A stretch of 64,000 nucleotides of DNA from Zoroaster sp. YZ-2022 (GCA_029582265.1 CM055830.1:25396119-25460118), one strand, 5' to 3'; shown: positions 1-11,672, numbered from the stretch's first letter. Made by a program: numbers and translations. Notes: generated by a model from the sequence alone, not told the origin.

Positions 1-52
1 TATCACAGCGCTTTACAGTGAGATACAAGTACAATTTAAAAATACACAGTGC

Positions 53-1324
53 CTAAAATAAATGAGTCTTGAGAGATGTTTTAAATTGACTCAATGAAGA
101 AGCATGACGGATACCAGATGGTAGTTCATTCCAAATGCTGGGTGCAGCAGTATAGAAACCCTTGTTAGCCGCAGTTAAATGTGTAGTTGGCTTTTTGAAG
201 ATCCGGGAATCAGAATTTGAACGGAGTCCACTGTGGTTAGGTTGGTATGGTGTAATAAGCTCACAGAGATAGGATGGCGCAGAGTCAGTAACACATTTAT
301 AGGCAATAGTCAATGTTTTGAAATCAATCCGGTCTTGAACGGGAAGCCAGTGAAGCTGTCGTAGGAGAGGGGACACATGGTCATACTTTTTAGCCTTGAA
401 AATTAATTTTGCAGCACGATTTTGAAGCCGTTGAAGACGTTTGATCTCTTTGCTAGAGGATCCTTGGAGAAGTGAATTTGTATAGTCCAAACGTGCTGTG
501 ACCAGAGCACGGACTGCATGATGACAAGTGATTTCATCAATAAAGATACGAACTTGCGACAAATTTCTTAAATGAAAGTTAATGGTTTTGCATATTGAAG
601 ATACATGGTTAGACATACTCATAGTACTGTCAAAAATAACACCAATGTTTTTTACACATGAGGAGGGTTTGATAACTGTATTACCAATTGTAATGGTGAC
701 GTCAGATAATGTTTTCAAAAGTCTATGGTTGGCGGCAACAACAAATTCAGTCTTTTCATCATTGAGGAGGAGCATATTTTTTGACATCCATGCCTTGATG
801 CTAGAAACACAAGCAGATAAAGCTGAAAGTGCACGATCTGTTTCACCAGGTTTCCTGGGATCAACACACATATATAATTGGGTGTCATCAGCATAAAAAC
901 GGAATTTGACACCAGAATGATGCTTAATAATATCTGAGAGTGGGTGTGTGTAGTAAGAAAACATCTGAGGTCCGACACAGGAACCTTGTGGTAAACCATA
1001 ATCAAGAGTTTGCGGATCAGAATAGTTATTGGCAATCTTAACTCTACAAGTCCTACCAGTAAGATAAGACTGAAACCAGTTGGAAACATTATTATGAAAA
1101 CCAAAAACACTAGACAATCTATTTAACAATATACAATGGTCAATGGTGTCAAAAGCAGCAGACAAATCTAGCAACACCACAAAAACGGCTTGTCGATTGT
1201 CAATCGCACGTATTATATCACTTTTGACTCTCAACAACGCCGTCTCCGTGCTGTGGCCAGACTTGTAAGCTGATTGACATTTACAGTGTAAGTTATTATT
1301 ATCAATATGATCAGAAACACGTGT
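53..1324 (-). pseudogene. LINE ORF2, reverse transcriptase portion
   Basis: This is the C-terminal part of the LINE polyprotein. It carries the RT blocks in order: AYKSGHSTETALL, then VLLDLSAAFDTIDH with the first catalytic Asp, GLPQGSCVGP, and FRFYADDTQLY with the YADD active site. It then continues through VKNIGVIFDS to the usual LINE C-terminal block ending in FKTSLKTHLF and a stop. No internal stop is present. The upstream half of the same frame lies beyond the foldback element: the host duplication ACACGTGT (1317-1324) encodes T-R-V and joins directly to the frame ending at 2194. RT function is well established for the family; activity of this copy is not expected because of the insertion. 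Confidence 0.9.
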
Positions 1325-2201
1325 GGTCCGGACCATAATGTCCGCAAGTACCATTATGTCCGCGAACCGATTTGGGCCCATTACGTCCGACCCATTACGT
1401 CCGACCCATTACGTCCGCGGAACCATTACGTCCGACCCATTACGTCCGCGGAACCATTACGTCCGACCTATTACGTCTGCGGGCCCATTATGTCCGACCC
1501 ATTACGTCCGCGGAACCATTACGTCCGACCCATTACGTCCGCGGGCCCATAACTCAAATAGTGTTTGAACACGTAACGTTGGGGAAGTTAAAACCAATTA
1601 CTAAGAACAATTTCATGGCACAGCGCTCTACTGCAAAATTGTGTTGTTAAAAACCACTGGTGTTAATTTAACAAAGTGTCTGAATTATCGTGCGCCATAT
1701 GAGTACCACTGGTGTACTATTTAACATACCAGTTTTTGCACTGTAAGTACTTACAGTGCAAAAACGCTTAAATTAACACCAGTGGTTTTTAACAACCCAA
1801 TTTTGCAGTAGAGCGCTGTGCCATGAAATTGTTCTAAGTAATTGGTTTTAACTTCCCCAACGTTACGTGTTCAAACATTATTTGAGTTATGGGCCCGCGG
1901 ACGTAATGGGTCGGACATAATGGGTCCGCGAACGTAATGGGTCGGACATAATGGACCCGCGGACGTAATGGGTCGGACGTAATGGTTCTGCGGACGTAAT
2001 GGGTCGGACATAATGGGCCCACGGACTTAATGGGTCGGACATAATGGGCCCGCGGACGTAATGGGTCGGACGTAATGGTTCCGCGGACGTAATGGGTCGG
2101 ACGTAATGGTTCCGCGGACGTCATGGGTCGGACATAATGGGCCCAAATCGGTTCGCGGACATAATGGTACTTGCGGACATTATGGTCCGGAACACACGTG
2201 T
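1317..2201. repeat. 8-bp target duplication flanking the foldback element
   Basis: ACACGTGT occurs at 1317-1324 and again at 2194-2201, immediately outside the element ends GGTCCGGACC and GGTCCGGAAC. Removing the insertion and one copy leaves the LINE coding frame intact, which confirms these boundaries. Confidence 0.9.
1325..2193. mobile_element. Foldback (TU-like) non-autonomous DNA element
   Basis: This 869-bp element is almost entirely a long inverted repeat. Each outer arm starts GGTCCGGACC or GTTCCGGACC and holds short tandem units of the form CATTACGTCCGACC and TTACGTCCGCGGAAC. The inner arms (around 1560-1670 and 1755-1885) are non-repetitive but still inverted, and the centre near 1680-1745 is unpaired. 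No transposase is encoded. The plan, an outer domain of short tandem repeats plus an inner domain with an 8-bp duplication, matches what is known of sea urchin TU foldback elements. The superfamily (hAT-like, from the 8-bp duplication) is an inference. Confidence 0.85.
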
Positions 2202-3752
2202 CAAAGCAGTCTTCTCAATAACTTTGGATAGAAAAGCAGTGTTTGATACTGGTCTGTAGTTTTTCAAAGTGTCCTTATCCAAGGAAGGCTTTTTCAATAA
2301 GGGAGTGACCACTGCATATTTCAAAGCAGTGGGAAAAATTCCAGTACTCAGTGAAGTGTTCACGATAGATGTAATGGCCGGGACCATGATGTCCATGTTC
2401 TGTTTAAGGAGCCATGTAGGTAGGGGATCCAACGAGCATGATTTATTGGGTGATTTTGAAATTATTTTGCGCACTTCCTCCTGATCAGCAGGCTTAAATT
2501 CAGAAAACATAGGAACAGAGTGATTAAGCTCTGGTATAGACAATGGCACATCATCAAACTTAGTAGAATCCATTCTGTTTCTAATATTAACAATTTTGTC
2601 AGCAAAGTATTTGCTAAACCGATCACTCAGATCTTTAGATGAGTCCATGTAAGGAAGAGCAGGAACATTTCTATTAAGTAAAGTATTGACAGTTTTAAAA
2701 ACTGTTTTAGTGTCTGCAGTGGATAGTTGTTTTGTGTAATATCTTGATTTTTCTTTCTGAACAAGATGAGAAAAATCATGAATACTGTCAAGATAAAGCT
2801 GATGGTCATTAGGATCGCCAGACTTCTTCCATTTGCGTTCGAGCATCCGACGTTTGCGTCTCGCAAGATGAATTTCATTGGAGTACCAGGCCGGTTGTGA
2901 TTTGAATTTGTGTGTACGAGTAGTAACAGGGCAGTGATTATCAAGAACAGAAATAATGGTCATATTATAAAATGACACCTGAAGATCAAGGCTGCTTTCA
3001 TAAGGAAAAACCTGAAATGCAATTTCAAGATCTTTAGCAAAGGTTTCAGTGATGCTGCTATAGTTCCTCGAGTTTGAAGTGATCATTTTGCTGTCGGGTT
3101 TAGAGAAATTAATGGAGCAATCAACAATAAAGTGATCCGAGTTCAGAATATTAGAGACTCCACTCTCAACAATAAGGCCGTCATCAGGGCGCGAGATGAG
3201 AAGATCAAGAGTGTGCCCATGTTTGTGCGTTGGTCCAGTAATGTGTTGTTGTAGTCCAGCTTCAAAAAGAGATGTTAGGAAATGAGATGCATCTGCCTTA
3301 TTAGGCGAGTCCACATGGATGTTAAAATCTCCTAACAAAAGAAGTTTACTAGAGAGGAGAGTCACTTTATCTAAGAAGTCATCAAATTCAGTTAAAAAAT
3401 CACTGGTTTTCAGACGATTCTTGGAAGAAGGTGGTGGACAATAGATTGCAACAAAGCAAACTTTTTTCAAAGGGTCGGTGACACATGCCATCTCAAAGGT
3501 AGTATGTACGATATCAATGTTGGTTAGGGACAAGTTCAAAGGAGATCTGAATACGACGGCGATACCACCATGACAGTCATTTCCAGCACGCGGCACATTA
3601 AAAAATGTGTAACCCGATGGTGTACAAGCAGAGATAACAACTGGGTCGTCACTGTGTAGCCAGGTTTCAACAATGAACATAATGTCAATATTCTTGTCCA
3701 TAATATGATCACAAAATATAGAAGACTTATTTCTAATTGAATGGGCATTCGA
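2194..3752 (-). pseudogene. LINE ORF2, endonuclease and start of reverse transcriptase
   Basis: This is the upstream half of the LINE polyprotein. Endonuclease landmarks are SIRNKSS, FIVETWL (catalytic Glu), GGIAVVFRSPL, LLLGDFNIHVD (Asp and Asn) and SDHFIVDCSI (Ser-Asp-His). After a linker, the RT begins with KSCSLDPLPTWLLK and NYRPVSNTAFLSKVIEK. The frame is then cut by the foldback element. At the 5' end a one-base shift near 3750 separates it from the basic N-terminal segment: C-W is followed by I-E-C-P in one frame and N-A-H-S in the other. The endonuclease nicks target DNA and the RT primes on it (family knowledge). Confidence 0.88.
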
Positions 3753-4036
3753 TCCAGCAGGCCACATTCAATTTGTCATATTTTTCACGGAGCACAGGTT
3801 TCAAGTTAGACAAATTGGCTTTTCTTGGTTGATCATGGCAATTCTGTTTAGTGCGTGGCGGGATACATGTATGAACAGGAATACGATGGAGGCAGTTGTC
3901 AAGTTCGGTAGCATCTGGAATGGGCCAACGCTTACGACGACCACCTCTCTTTCCACGAGGTTTAGTACGACCGGTAGAATTTATTCCGAGCGAGGTGATG
4001 GTATTCCAGATTTGTTTGGGTAATAGGTCTTCTTTG
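3750..4036 (-). pseudogene. LINE ORF2 N-terminal basic segment
   Basis: On the minus strand the frame contains LLPKQIWNTITSLGINS and a basic patch (GKRGGRRKRWP). It then runs through NLSNLKPVLREKYDKLNVACW before shifting frame into the endonuclease. Such a basic leader upstream of the endonuclease is usual for this LINE group. The same frame stays open into the neighbouring 33-bp repeats, which read M-I-S-V-W-S-H-C-G-D-T. It is not clear whether the minisatellite replaced the original 5' end or grew out of the element's own 5' region. Confidence 0.7.
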
Positions 4037-6530
4037 GACCATACAGATATCACAGTGTCCCCACAGTGTGACCAAACAGATATCATAGTGTCTCCACAGT
4101 GTGATCATAGAGAAATCATAGTGTCCCCACAGTGTGACCATACAGATATCATAGTGTCCCCACAGTGTGACCATATAGATATCATAGTGTCTCCACAGTG
4201 TGACCATACAGATATCATAGTGTCTCCACAGTGTGACCATAGAGAAATCGTAGTGTCCCCACAGTGTGACCATACAGATATCACAGTGTCTCCACTGTGT
4301 GACCAAACAGATATCATAGTGTCTCCACAGTGTGATCATAGAGAAATCATAGTGTCCCCACAGTGTGACCATACAGATATCATAGTGTCTCCACAGTGTG
4401 ACCATACAGATATCATAGTGTCTCCACAGTGTGACCATAGAGAAATCATAGTGTCCCCACAGTGTGACCATACAGATATCATAGTGTCTCCACAGTGTGA
4501 CCATACAGATATCATAGTGTCTCCACAGTGTGACCATACAGATATCATAGTGTCTCCACAGTGTGACCATACAGATATCATAGTGTCTCCACAGTGTGAC
4601 CATACAGATATCATAGTGTCTCCACTGTGTGACCATACAGATATCATAGTGTCCCCACAGTGTGACCATAGAGAAATCATAGTGTCTACACAGTGTGGCC
4701 ATAGAGAAATCATAGTGTCTCCACAGTGTGACCATACATATATCATAGTGTCTCCACAGTGTGACCATACAGATATCATAGTGTCTCCACAGTGTGACCA
4801 TAGAGAAATCGTAGTGTCTCCACAGTGTGACCATACAGATATCATAGTGTCTCCACAGTGTGACCATACAGATATCATAGTGTCTCCACAGTGTGATCAT
4901 AGAGAAATCATAGTGTCCCCACAGTGTGACCATACATATATCATAGTGTCTCCACAGTGTGACCATACATATATCATAGTGTCCCCACAGTGTGACCATA
5001 CAGATATCATAGTGTCCCCACAGTGTGACCATACAGATATCATAGTGTCTCCACAGTGTGACCATAGAGAAATCATAGTGTCCCCACAGTGTGACCATAC
5101 AGATATCATAGTGTCCCCACAGTGTGACCATACAGATATCATAGTGTCCCCACAGTGTGACCATACAGATATCATAGTGTCTCCACAGTGTGACCATACA
5201 GATATCATAGTGTCCCCACAGTGTGACCATACATATATCATAGTGTCTCCACTGTGTGACCATACAGATATCATAGTGTCTCCACTGTGTGACCATACAT
5301 ATATCATAGTGTCTCCACAGTGTGACCATACAGATATCACAGTGTCCCCACAGTGTGACCATACATATATCATAGTGTCTCCACAGTGTGACCATACAGA
5401 TATCATAGTGTCTCCACAGTGTGACCATACAGATATCATAGTGTCTCCACAGTGTGACCATACAGATATCATAGTGTCTCCACAGTGTGACCATAGAGAA
5501 ATCATAGTGTCCCCACAGTGTGACCATACAGATATCATAGTGTCTCCACAGTGTGACCATACAGATATCATAGTGTCCCCACAGTGTGACCATACAGATA
5601 TCATAGTGTCTCCACAGTGTGACCATACATATATCACAGTGTCTCCACAGTGTGACCATACAGATATCATAGTGTCTCCACAGTGTGACCATACAGATAT
5701 CATAGTGTCTCCACAGTGTGACCATACAGATATCATAGTGTCCCCACAGTGTGACCATACATATATCATAGTGTCTCCACTGTGTGACCATACAGATATC
5801 ATAGTGTCTCCACTGTGTGACCATACATATATCATAGTGTCCCCACAGTGTGATCATAGAGAAATCATAGTGTCCCCACAGTGTGACCATACATATATCA
5901 TAGTGTCTCCACAGTGTGACCATACAGATATCACAGTGTCCCCACAGTGTGACCATACATATATCATAGTGTCTCCACAGTGTGACCATACAGATATCAT
6001 AGTGTCCCCACAGTGTGACCATACATATATCATAGTGTCCCCACAGTGTGACCATACAGATATCATAGTGTCTCCACAGTGTGACCATACATATATCATA
6101 GTGTCTCCACAGTGTGACCATACATATATCATAGTGTCCCCACTGTGTGACCATACAGATATCATAGTGTCTCCACTGTGTGACCATACAGATATCACAG
6201 TGTCCCCACAGTGTGACCATACATATATCATAGTGTCCCCACAGTGTGACCATACATATATCATAGTGTCTCCACAGTGTGACCATACATATATCATAGT
6301 GTCCCCACAGTGTGACCATACATATATCATAGTGTCTCCACTGTGTGACCATACAGATATCATAGTGTCTCCACAGTGTGACCATACATATATCATAGTG
6401 TCTCCACTGTGTGACCATACATATATCATAGTGTCTCCACTGTGTGACCATACATATATCATAGTGTCCCCACAGTGTGACCATAGAGAAATCATAGTGT
6501 CTACACAGTGTGGCCACAGCGAAATCATAC
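4036..6530. repeat. 33-bp minisatellite, about 75 units
   Basis: Tandem 33-bp units follow the pattern GATATCATAGTGTC, YCCACAG, TGTGACCATACA. Units differ mainly at one site: CATACAGATATC, CATAGAGAAATC or CATACATATATC. Because 33 is a multiple of three and the unit lacks stops in several frames, frames of more than 800 codons stay open on both strands (for example IVSPQCDHTDI on the plus strand). These are by-products of the unit length, not evidence of a protein. The CATACATATATC type is absent from the left quarter and common at the right end. Confidence 0.95.
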
Positions 6531-6690
6531 CGGTAGTATGATCCAAATCACGCAGATGACAATTACTCTTATTCTTTAGTCATTAAACTCAAAGTTTTTG
6601 AGAAAAACCTATATCTAAATTGTGATGTGAATGATTGGCAATATAATACTAAATACCGGTAGCCAATCCATAGGATTGTTAGCTACACAT

Positions 6691-6767
6691 TCATTGGCGG
6701 ATCCATCGTAAAAAAAATATTTTTAAAAAAATTAAAAAAAAAAAGGAAAAAAAAGAAGAAAACAAAG

Positions 6768-6804
<37 letters not shown>

Positions 6805-6943
6805 GAGGGGAGGGGAGAACACACTCCCATTCCCACAGTGTGCAGGATAAACATAAGGAGGTGACCTACTTAGTACTGTACTGAAAAAAATATTGTTTTT
6901 GATTCTCAGCCCCCCCTAAAAATGTTCTGGATCCGCCCATGCT
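6691..6943. mobile_element. hAT-like G/C-tract MITE, copy A
   Basis: The element starts CATTGGCGGATCC and ends GGATCCGCCCATG, giving short inverted ends. Inside are A- and GA-rich tracts, a G-rich stretch (6790-6815) and a C run before GTTCTGGATCC. It is the reverse-oriented relative of the copy at 11118. No clean 8-bp duplication is visible; TACACATT and CTACGGAT flank it. The hAT assignment rests on the end sequence and on the related element at 24859. Confidence 0.6.
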
Positions 6944-7013
6944 ACGGATGACCATCCGCTGGACATCCGTTGTGCATTCGCAATCAAAAATCGTGACAGT
7001 GTGACTGTAGCAT
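6944..7013. repeat. Fragment of the CpG-word element
   Basis: Words such as ACGGAT, CATCCG and ATTCG lead to ATCGTGACAGTGTGACTGTA, the same right end found at 13120-13145. It begins ATGCTAC and ends GTAGCAT, a possible 7-bp inverted terminus. Confidence 0.5.
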
Positions 7014-9789
7014 TAGCGGCTGTATGAAAGTGGGCCGTGATCATCACTTATGGCGTAATTTTGTACCTAGATTGAATTTTTTAAGATGTTTGTTTTAATA
7101 TGTAATGCATGTTACCATCGTTAATTATACTAGAGCAACAATAATATGCATACTGCAGTACTTGAATCAATTCGTCACGGGAACGAAGTTGCCATGCACG
7201 GTCCTGACTTGTTTTCTGCAAAACCTGCACTTTTTAACTATATAATAACAGGTTCTTTCTCATAGCCAAAATTGCATTTATACTACAGGTTCTTTAGGTT
7301 CGTAAACAGTTTGCAACAGCTAACTATCTGTTTATTTAATAATTTTATAGTAAAATTTTAGGAGAGATATACTCTTTTCTCAGTTCGGCGTTAGAATGAA
7401 TAAAACAAAGTCAATGCCTTTTCAGGCTGGTTATCAACATATTCTAAGGCTGGTTGCTATATTCAACAATGTGTAATTTAGGACTCATTGACAGAAACCA
7501 ATTGTGTTAAACAAACATGGCGTAGTATTAATAAGTGCTGATTTTACCACAAACCTTTATTCAGAAGAGTAAGCGTAATGGTGAATTCCTTTTTTATAAT
7601 TTCAATGGATGTGTATATATTTTAAAGGTGTTCCTTTCCAATAACTCCATGCCGATGTCCTGGTCTTGCCAAGTGGGACAGCAAAATGGGGCATCACAGA
7701 CCCCCCCACAAACTTTTTAAATCTGATTTCATTATTCATTAACAAACATTGAGAGGGTTGTGATTTGCTTGTGTTTGGTGGTCCAATAGAATTAAAATCC
7801 TTGGACCCGCAACCTAGCAAGGGGAATTCAAGGGTAGTTCATGTTATATCACTTTAGACTAAAGTGGCATAAATAGACTATGTCCAGTTTCTCAAACAGT
7901 AGTTAGCAAGAGCCGATCCGATAATATTGACTGCTTTCCGAGCCCTCATTACTCCTCCCTGCCCCCGTCAGAGAACTATATTAAGTTGAAATGTTACGTG
8001 CTGAATCAGTTGTGAAATATTCATAAATTGTTTGTAAGAGAGGGGCCCAAGTGATTTCCAACAAAACAACGCCAACATTTGACACGTGGTACTTTATAAA
8101 TATCATTTACTGATAGATGGTGATCTTATGATTTTTATGAAGTAATGAATACGATTTTTCCCAATTAGATTAATAAATTAAATTCAATTTAGAATGCAAA
8201 TTTAAGAATTTACAAAAATAGTTATTATGACGGCAACGTGCGTGTTTATTACATGTACTTATGTATAGTAGACAGTGCAACTATTGCAACGCACATTTAC
8301 TTTCATTGTAAACGTCTGGAAACCAAACACCGACTAATCTAGCTACGGAATCTCTGATAAATTTTACGTCACTCTATGGTAATGTGTACAATCGAATGAT
8401 CTGATGGTACATTCAAATTGTTAACTTTTACACGGTTGGTCTTGTCTGAAAACTTCATATTTTCAAAAATCTTGATCAAGGCATGTGTTGAAGTTAATAT
8501 AATTATCTAGGAGGTGAAGTTTGGTAATTTAAAAAACAAAATGGTCGAATGATAATATAATACTTACGTGTAAAGCTGATGATGGTATGAATCGACCCAA
8601 GAAATTACTTTTCAGACACGTATTAAACAATTTTAGAAAGTTTCAAATTAGGAATAGGCCTACTTTTCTTATTTCCACATTAAAATGAATAAACAAAAGA
8701 ATCGTGAATGACTTAAAGTAAAAACTTGCACAGACTGGCTGCTCTGATAAGCGGTTTTGTCAACATTATACCTTCACTTTAGCTCTAAAGCTTTAGGTTT
8801 TGAGGTTTTTATGGTACAAAGTTGTAATGATTTTGTGGTGAGTCATATTGCAGTAATATTTTCCAAACCATTTTGTTATGCAAACACGCCGTAAGACCAT
8901 ATGTATACAAGGCGTGAGTTTGTTATCAAAAGACCGTAGAAACGACAGACAAAACCAATATGAATTGTACTAAGAAGATCGATGCAATAACATATCACAA
9001 GGGAACGAGGCAAGATAAGAACGTGAAAAAATCCGGATATCGTTGGTGTCATAGTGACACCAACTCGACCCCAGAGGGCCATTCCTAAGTGACAGATATG
9101 GATACCAATCACTGAAAGTGCGTCAAGCTCAAGATACTTCTCAATCCTACATGTTATTTATTGTAGTGTTTCCATAGCAACCAACAACCACCTGTGGCCT
9201 TGTCATGTTTACCTACTGTCGTCAGTATTTCTTGTCATCACACATTCATCCATTACTTTGACAAAAAGCAGGTTTGTGCACATCTGAATCGATATTGTGA
9301 AATGCCTTTTCCGAGTAAAAGGAATTACATGACAGTTAATGGCAATCGAAGGTTACCACACAAGTATAACTACCGCGTGTCTTAAGTAATTTTTTTTTAA
9401 ATAAGTTTTTAAAATCTGACATTTTAAAAGTAAACTGCCTCGGGCTACAGTTACTGCTTCATCTTTCCTTTATAAAAACTAAAATTTATTTTGTTTTCCT
9501 CCATTGTTTCTGTCGATCATAGTGCAGTTTTTAACACGAGACCAAAATAATCGGGTTTTATATTTAATTTTGCTCACAGGGAGCTGAAGTTTGCATAATG
9601 TCATGAGTATATCTTGAGACTAAATAAAAAAAGTCAGTATTTCCCATAATTTATTTTAAGTTAATTTTATTAACAAACAAAAACCAATATTTTGTAGGAC
9701 TGGTGCTTTATATAGAACAATAGAATATCCAGAATATCAAATGCATCACGTGCATTAAAGAACAAGTTAAATCATTGTTGAACATAGCA
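7014..9789. other. No gene or repeat recognised
   Basis: AT-rich single-copy-looking DNA. An open minus-strand frame around 8876-9150 has hydrophobic stretches but no recognised domain or convincing splice sites. A 17-base odd palindrome, CACTTTAGACTAAAGTG, lies at 7850-7866. I see nothing else to annotate. Confidence 0.5.
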
Positions 9790-9985
9790 CGGACTACAGT
9801 GAACACACAGAGAACACACTGACCCTTCCACACTGTGAATTGCCACTCTGTGATCACACTATGAACACACTGTGATTCTGTCACAGTGTTTGTCCACTCA
9901 GAGAACACACAGAAAACACACTGACCATTCCACACTGTGAATTGCCACACTGTGGTCACACAATGAACACACTGTGAATATCAAA
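9790..9985. repeat. Two tandem copies of a 102-bp CACAGTGTG-rich unit
   Basis: GAACACACAGAGAACACACT near 9801 recurs near 9903 as GAACACACAGAAAACACACT, and CACACTGTGAATTGCCAC recurs with the same 102-bp spacing. The units are dense in CACTGTG/CACAGTG, the core also seen in the 33-bp minisatellite, but the rest of the unit differs. Confidence 0.75.
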
Positions 9986-10333
9986 CCCTTATAAAAACCC
10001 ACTTTACTTTTACTATGATTAAACTACAATATTGTACTGTAGTATGTAAAGTTTTACTTAAAGGTTGATGAAAACTGGGAATTGAAAACATCAGAAAATT
10101 AACTTGCAATTAACTTGCATCATTATATGTAACAGCCATCAGTCGGATTGGTTTCAACTGATTTAAGTTCATTGGTACACTTTATGCATGATTAAAATCC
10201 TGACAACTTTCCTGTAATTACAAAAAGATATATTTTCTGTTTATTTGTGAACTAAAAATCTTATTTTTTGGCGATTATATAAATCGACTAGGAGAAGTCT
10301 ATTACTATAATACCTGATGCCAGTCAAGTATTA

Positions 10334-10660
10334 TGGAGTGCCATGGTCGAGCGGTTTAGTGCATCGGATTTGTGTTCTGGTGACTGAGTCGTCAGAATGT
10401 GGGTTCGAATCCCGACCGCAACCGTGGTACTTGTGTCCTTGAGCAAGACTCTTTACCATAATTGCTTCTCTCCACCCAGGAGTAAATGGGTACCTGTGAG
10501 GGCAGAGTTGGTTGTTGTGTTTGATTAGCCCATATGCGCCGAAATGGCAGCAATTGAGCTGTATACTCCCCAGGGAGCTGAGATGGTTTCAGGAATGATT
10601 TATGCGCCTGATGAGCAGGGGTAATAATGTACAGTGCTCTGATACCTTGTTTAAGATCGC
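10334..10660 (+). mobile_element. tRNA-derived SINE (copy 1)
   Basis: The head has pol III A-box-like TGGTCGAGCGGTTTAG and B-box GGTTCGAATCC. The shared body follows (CTTGAGCAAGACTCTTTACC, GGCAGCAATTGAGCTGTATA, CTCCCCAGGGAGCTGAGATG). The tail differs from the other copies: it ends in TACAGTGCTCTGATACC rather than GCGCTATATAAAT, so it is a variant or 3'-truncated copy. Confidence 0.85.
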
Positions 10661-10796
10661 TTTTAAAATGCCCTACATTATTGTAATACTAAGATTCAAA
10701 GTAGCCGTTATAAGTGCTGGGTGTGCAACTAGCTACTAGTAGATGGCAGGAACTCTGCCTTAATTTCTCCAAAAAACCTCCACAATTTGTTCACAG

Positions 10797-10870
10797 TCAC
10801 TGTTGGAACAAGATAAGGAGAGATATTTCAAGCCAACTCTGAGACGTTCAAACCTGCAAGATGACTGCTG
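10797..10870 (+). CDS. Candidate internal exon, product unknown
   Basis: A pyrimidine-rich run ends in TTTGTTCACAG and the segment closes with CTG before GTAAGATG, both good splice signals. The frame starting at the acceptor is open and reads SLLEQDKERYFKPTLRRSNL, then Q-D-D-C, leaving two bases. The hydrophilic composition looks like real protein. The next candidate (14107) accepts one base, so the phases agree. An alternative is a 5' exon ending in a start codon (ATGACTGCTG). No domain recognised. Confidence 0.4.
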
Positions 10871-11117
10871 GTAAGATGTTTTTTATTATATCAATTAAAA
10901 TAATAAGCTTTCAAGGAAATAAAAAGGCGGCGTTGCAGATTTGCGGCGCAATGCATACATGCATATATGTATGCATGCCACTAACGACTAGCACATAGCC
11001 CATATGGATATTGCATGTGGACAGATAATTTAGATATATAAAACTCTTGTTTTTAGCTCATATGGAGGACTGAATATACCAAAATGGCTATTTTCTGTTT
11101 TGACTTTATAGAAATAT

Positions 11118-11350
11118 CATGGGCGGATCCAGAACATTTTTTAGGGGGGGGCTGAGAAACAAAAACAATTTATTTTCAGTACAGTACTAAGTAGGTCACC
11201 TCCTTATGTTTATCCCGCACACTGTGGGAATGGGAGTGCGTTCTCCCCTCCCCTCCCCCTCTCTCTCTCTTTAAAAAAATTGTTTTGAACGATTTTTGGG
11301 GGGGGGGGGCTACAGCCCCCTTAGCCCCCCCCCCCCTGGATCCGCCAATG
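11118..11350. mobile_element. hAT-like G/C-tract MITE, copy B
   Basis: It begins CATGGGCGGATCCAG and ends CTGGATCCGCCAATG. It holds the same TAAGTAGGTCACCTCCTTAT segment and G/C tracts as copy A but in the opposite orientation. Runs of 12-13 G and C near 11297-11337 could pair with each other. The flanks give no clear 8-bp duplication. Confidence 0.65.
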
Positions 11351-11499
11351 CGTAGTCATACGTAATGATACGTTGGGGATACTTAGTCATTCGTAGTAGA
11401 GTCCTAATCATACGTAGGGATCCGTTGTGGCCCACGATGGCACAACGGAAGTTTCAAACGGTTCAAAACTATCGTTCTGGAATCGTGGGGAAAAAATCC

Positions 11500-11672
11500 G
11501 TTGTGTATCCTGTGTACATCCCTAGTCATACGTAGTGCATATGGCAATCGTGAGCAATCGTAGACATACGTGAACATCCTTTGTACAATCGTGGCAGAAA
11601 TCACCACGGATGCACTAGAGATGCACACAGGAAGCATTACGTATGACTAGGGATGTACACAGGATACACAAC
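11500..11672. repeat. 39-bp inverted repeat inside the CpG-word element
   Basis: Arms at 11500-11538 and 11634-11672 are complementary with a single mismatch. They contain GTATCCTGTGTACATCC and TAGTCATACGTA on the left and the complement on the right. Confidence 0.85.

Larger units (their letters stand above)
1..4036 (-). mobile_element. CR1/L2-like non-LTR retrotransposon (LINE), interrupted
   Basis: A minus-strand LINE reads in order: basic N-terminal segment (about 4030-3750), apurinic-type endonuclease, then reverse transcriptase (RT) to the stop near 53. The copy is young: apart from one frameshift near 3750 and one inserted element (1325-2193), the frame is open. The first 20 bases of the window are the complement of CACTGTAAAGCGCTGTGATA, which resembles the 3' tail of CR1/L2-type LINEs, so the 3' end lies close to the left edge. 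At the 5' side the frame runs into the 33-bp minisatellite. The clade (CR1/L2 group) is inferred from motif style, not from a tree. Confidence 0.85.

Noticed and set aside
1307..2124. Frames rich in H-Y-V-R-P-I-T-S
   Set aside because: Translations of the CpG tandem units of the foldback element.
3896..6546. Open frames of 230-880 codons on both strands across the minisatellite
   Set aside because: They follow from a stop-free 33-bp unit (a multiple of three) and contain no start context, domain or splice signal; treated as repeat artefact.
7850..7866. 17-base odd palindrome CACTTTAGACTAAAGTG
   Set aside because: Short palindromes of this size are expected by chance in 64 kb; no partner or repeat context.
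8876..9150. Hydrophobic minus-strand frame resembling membrane segments
   Set aside because: No recognised motif and no convincing splice sites; length is compatible with chance.
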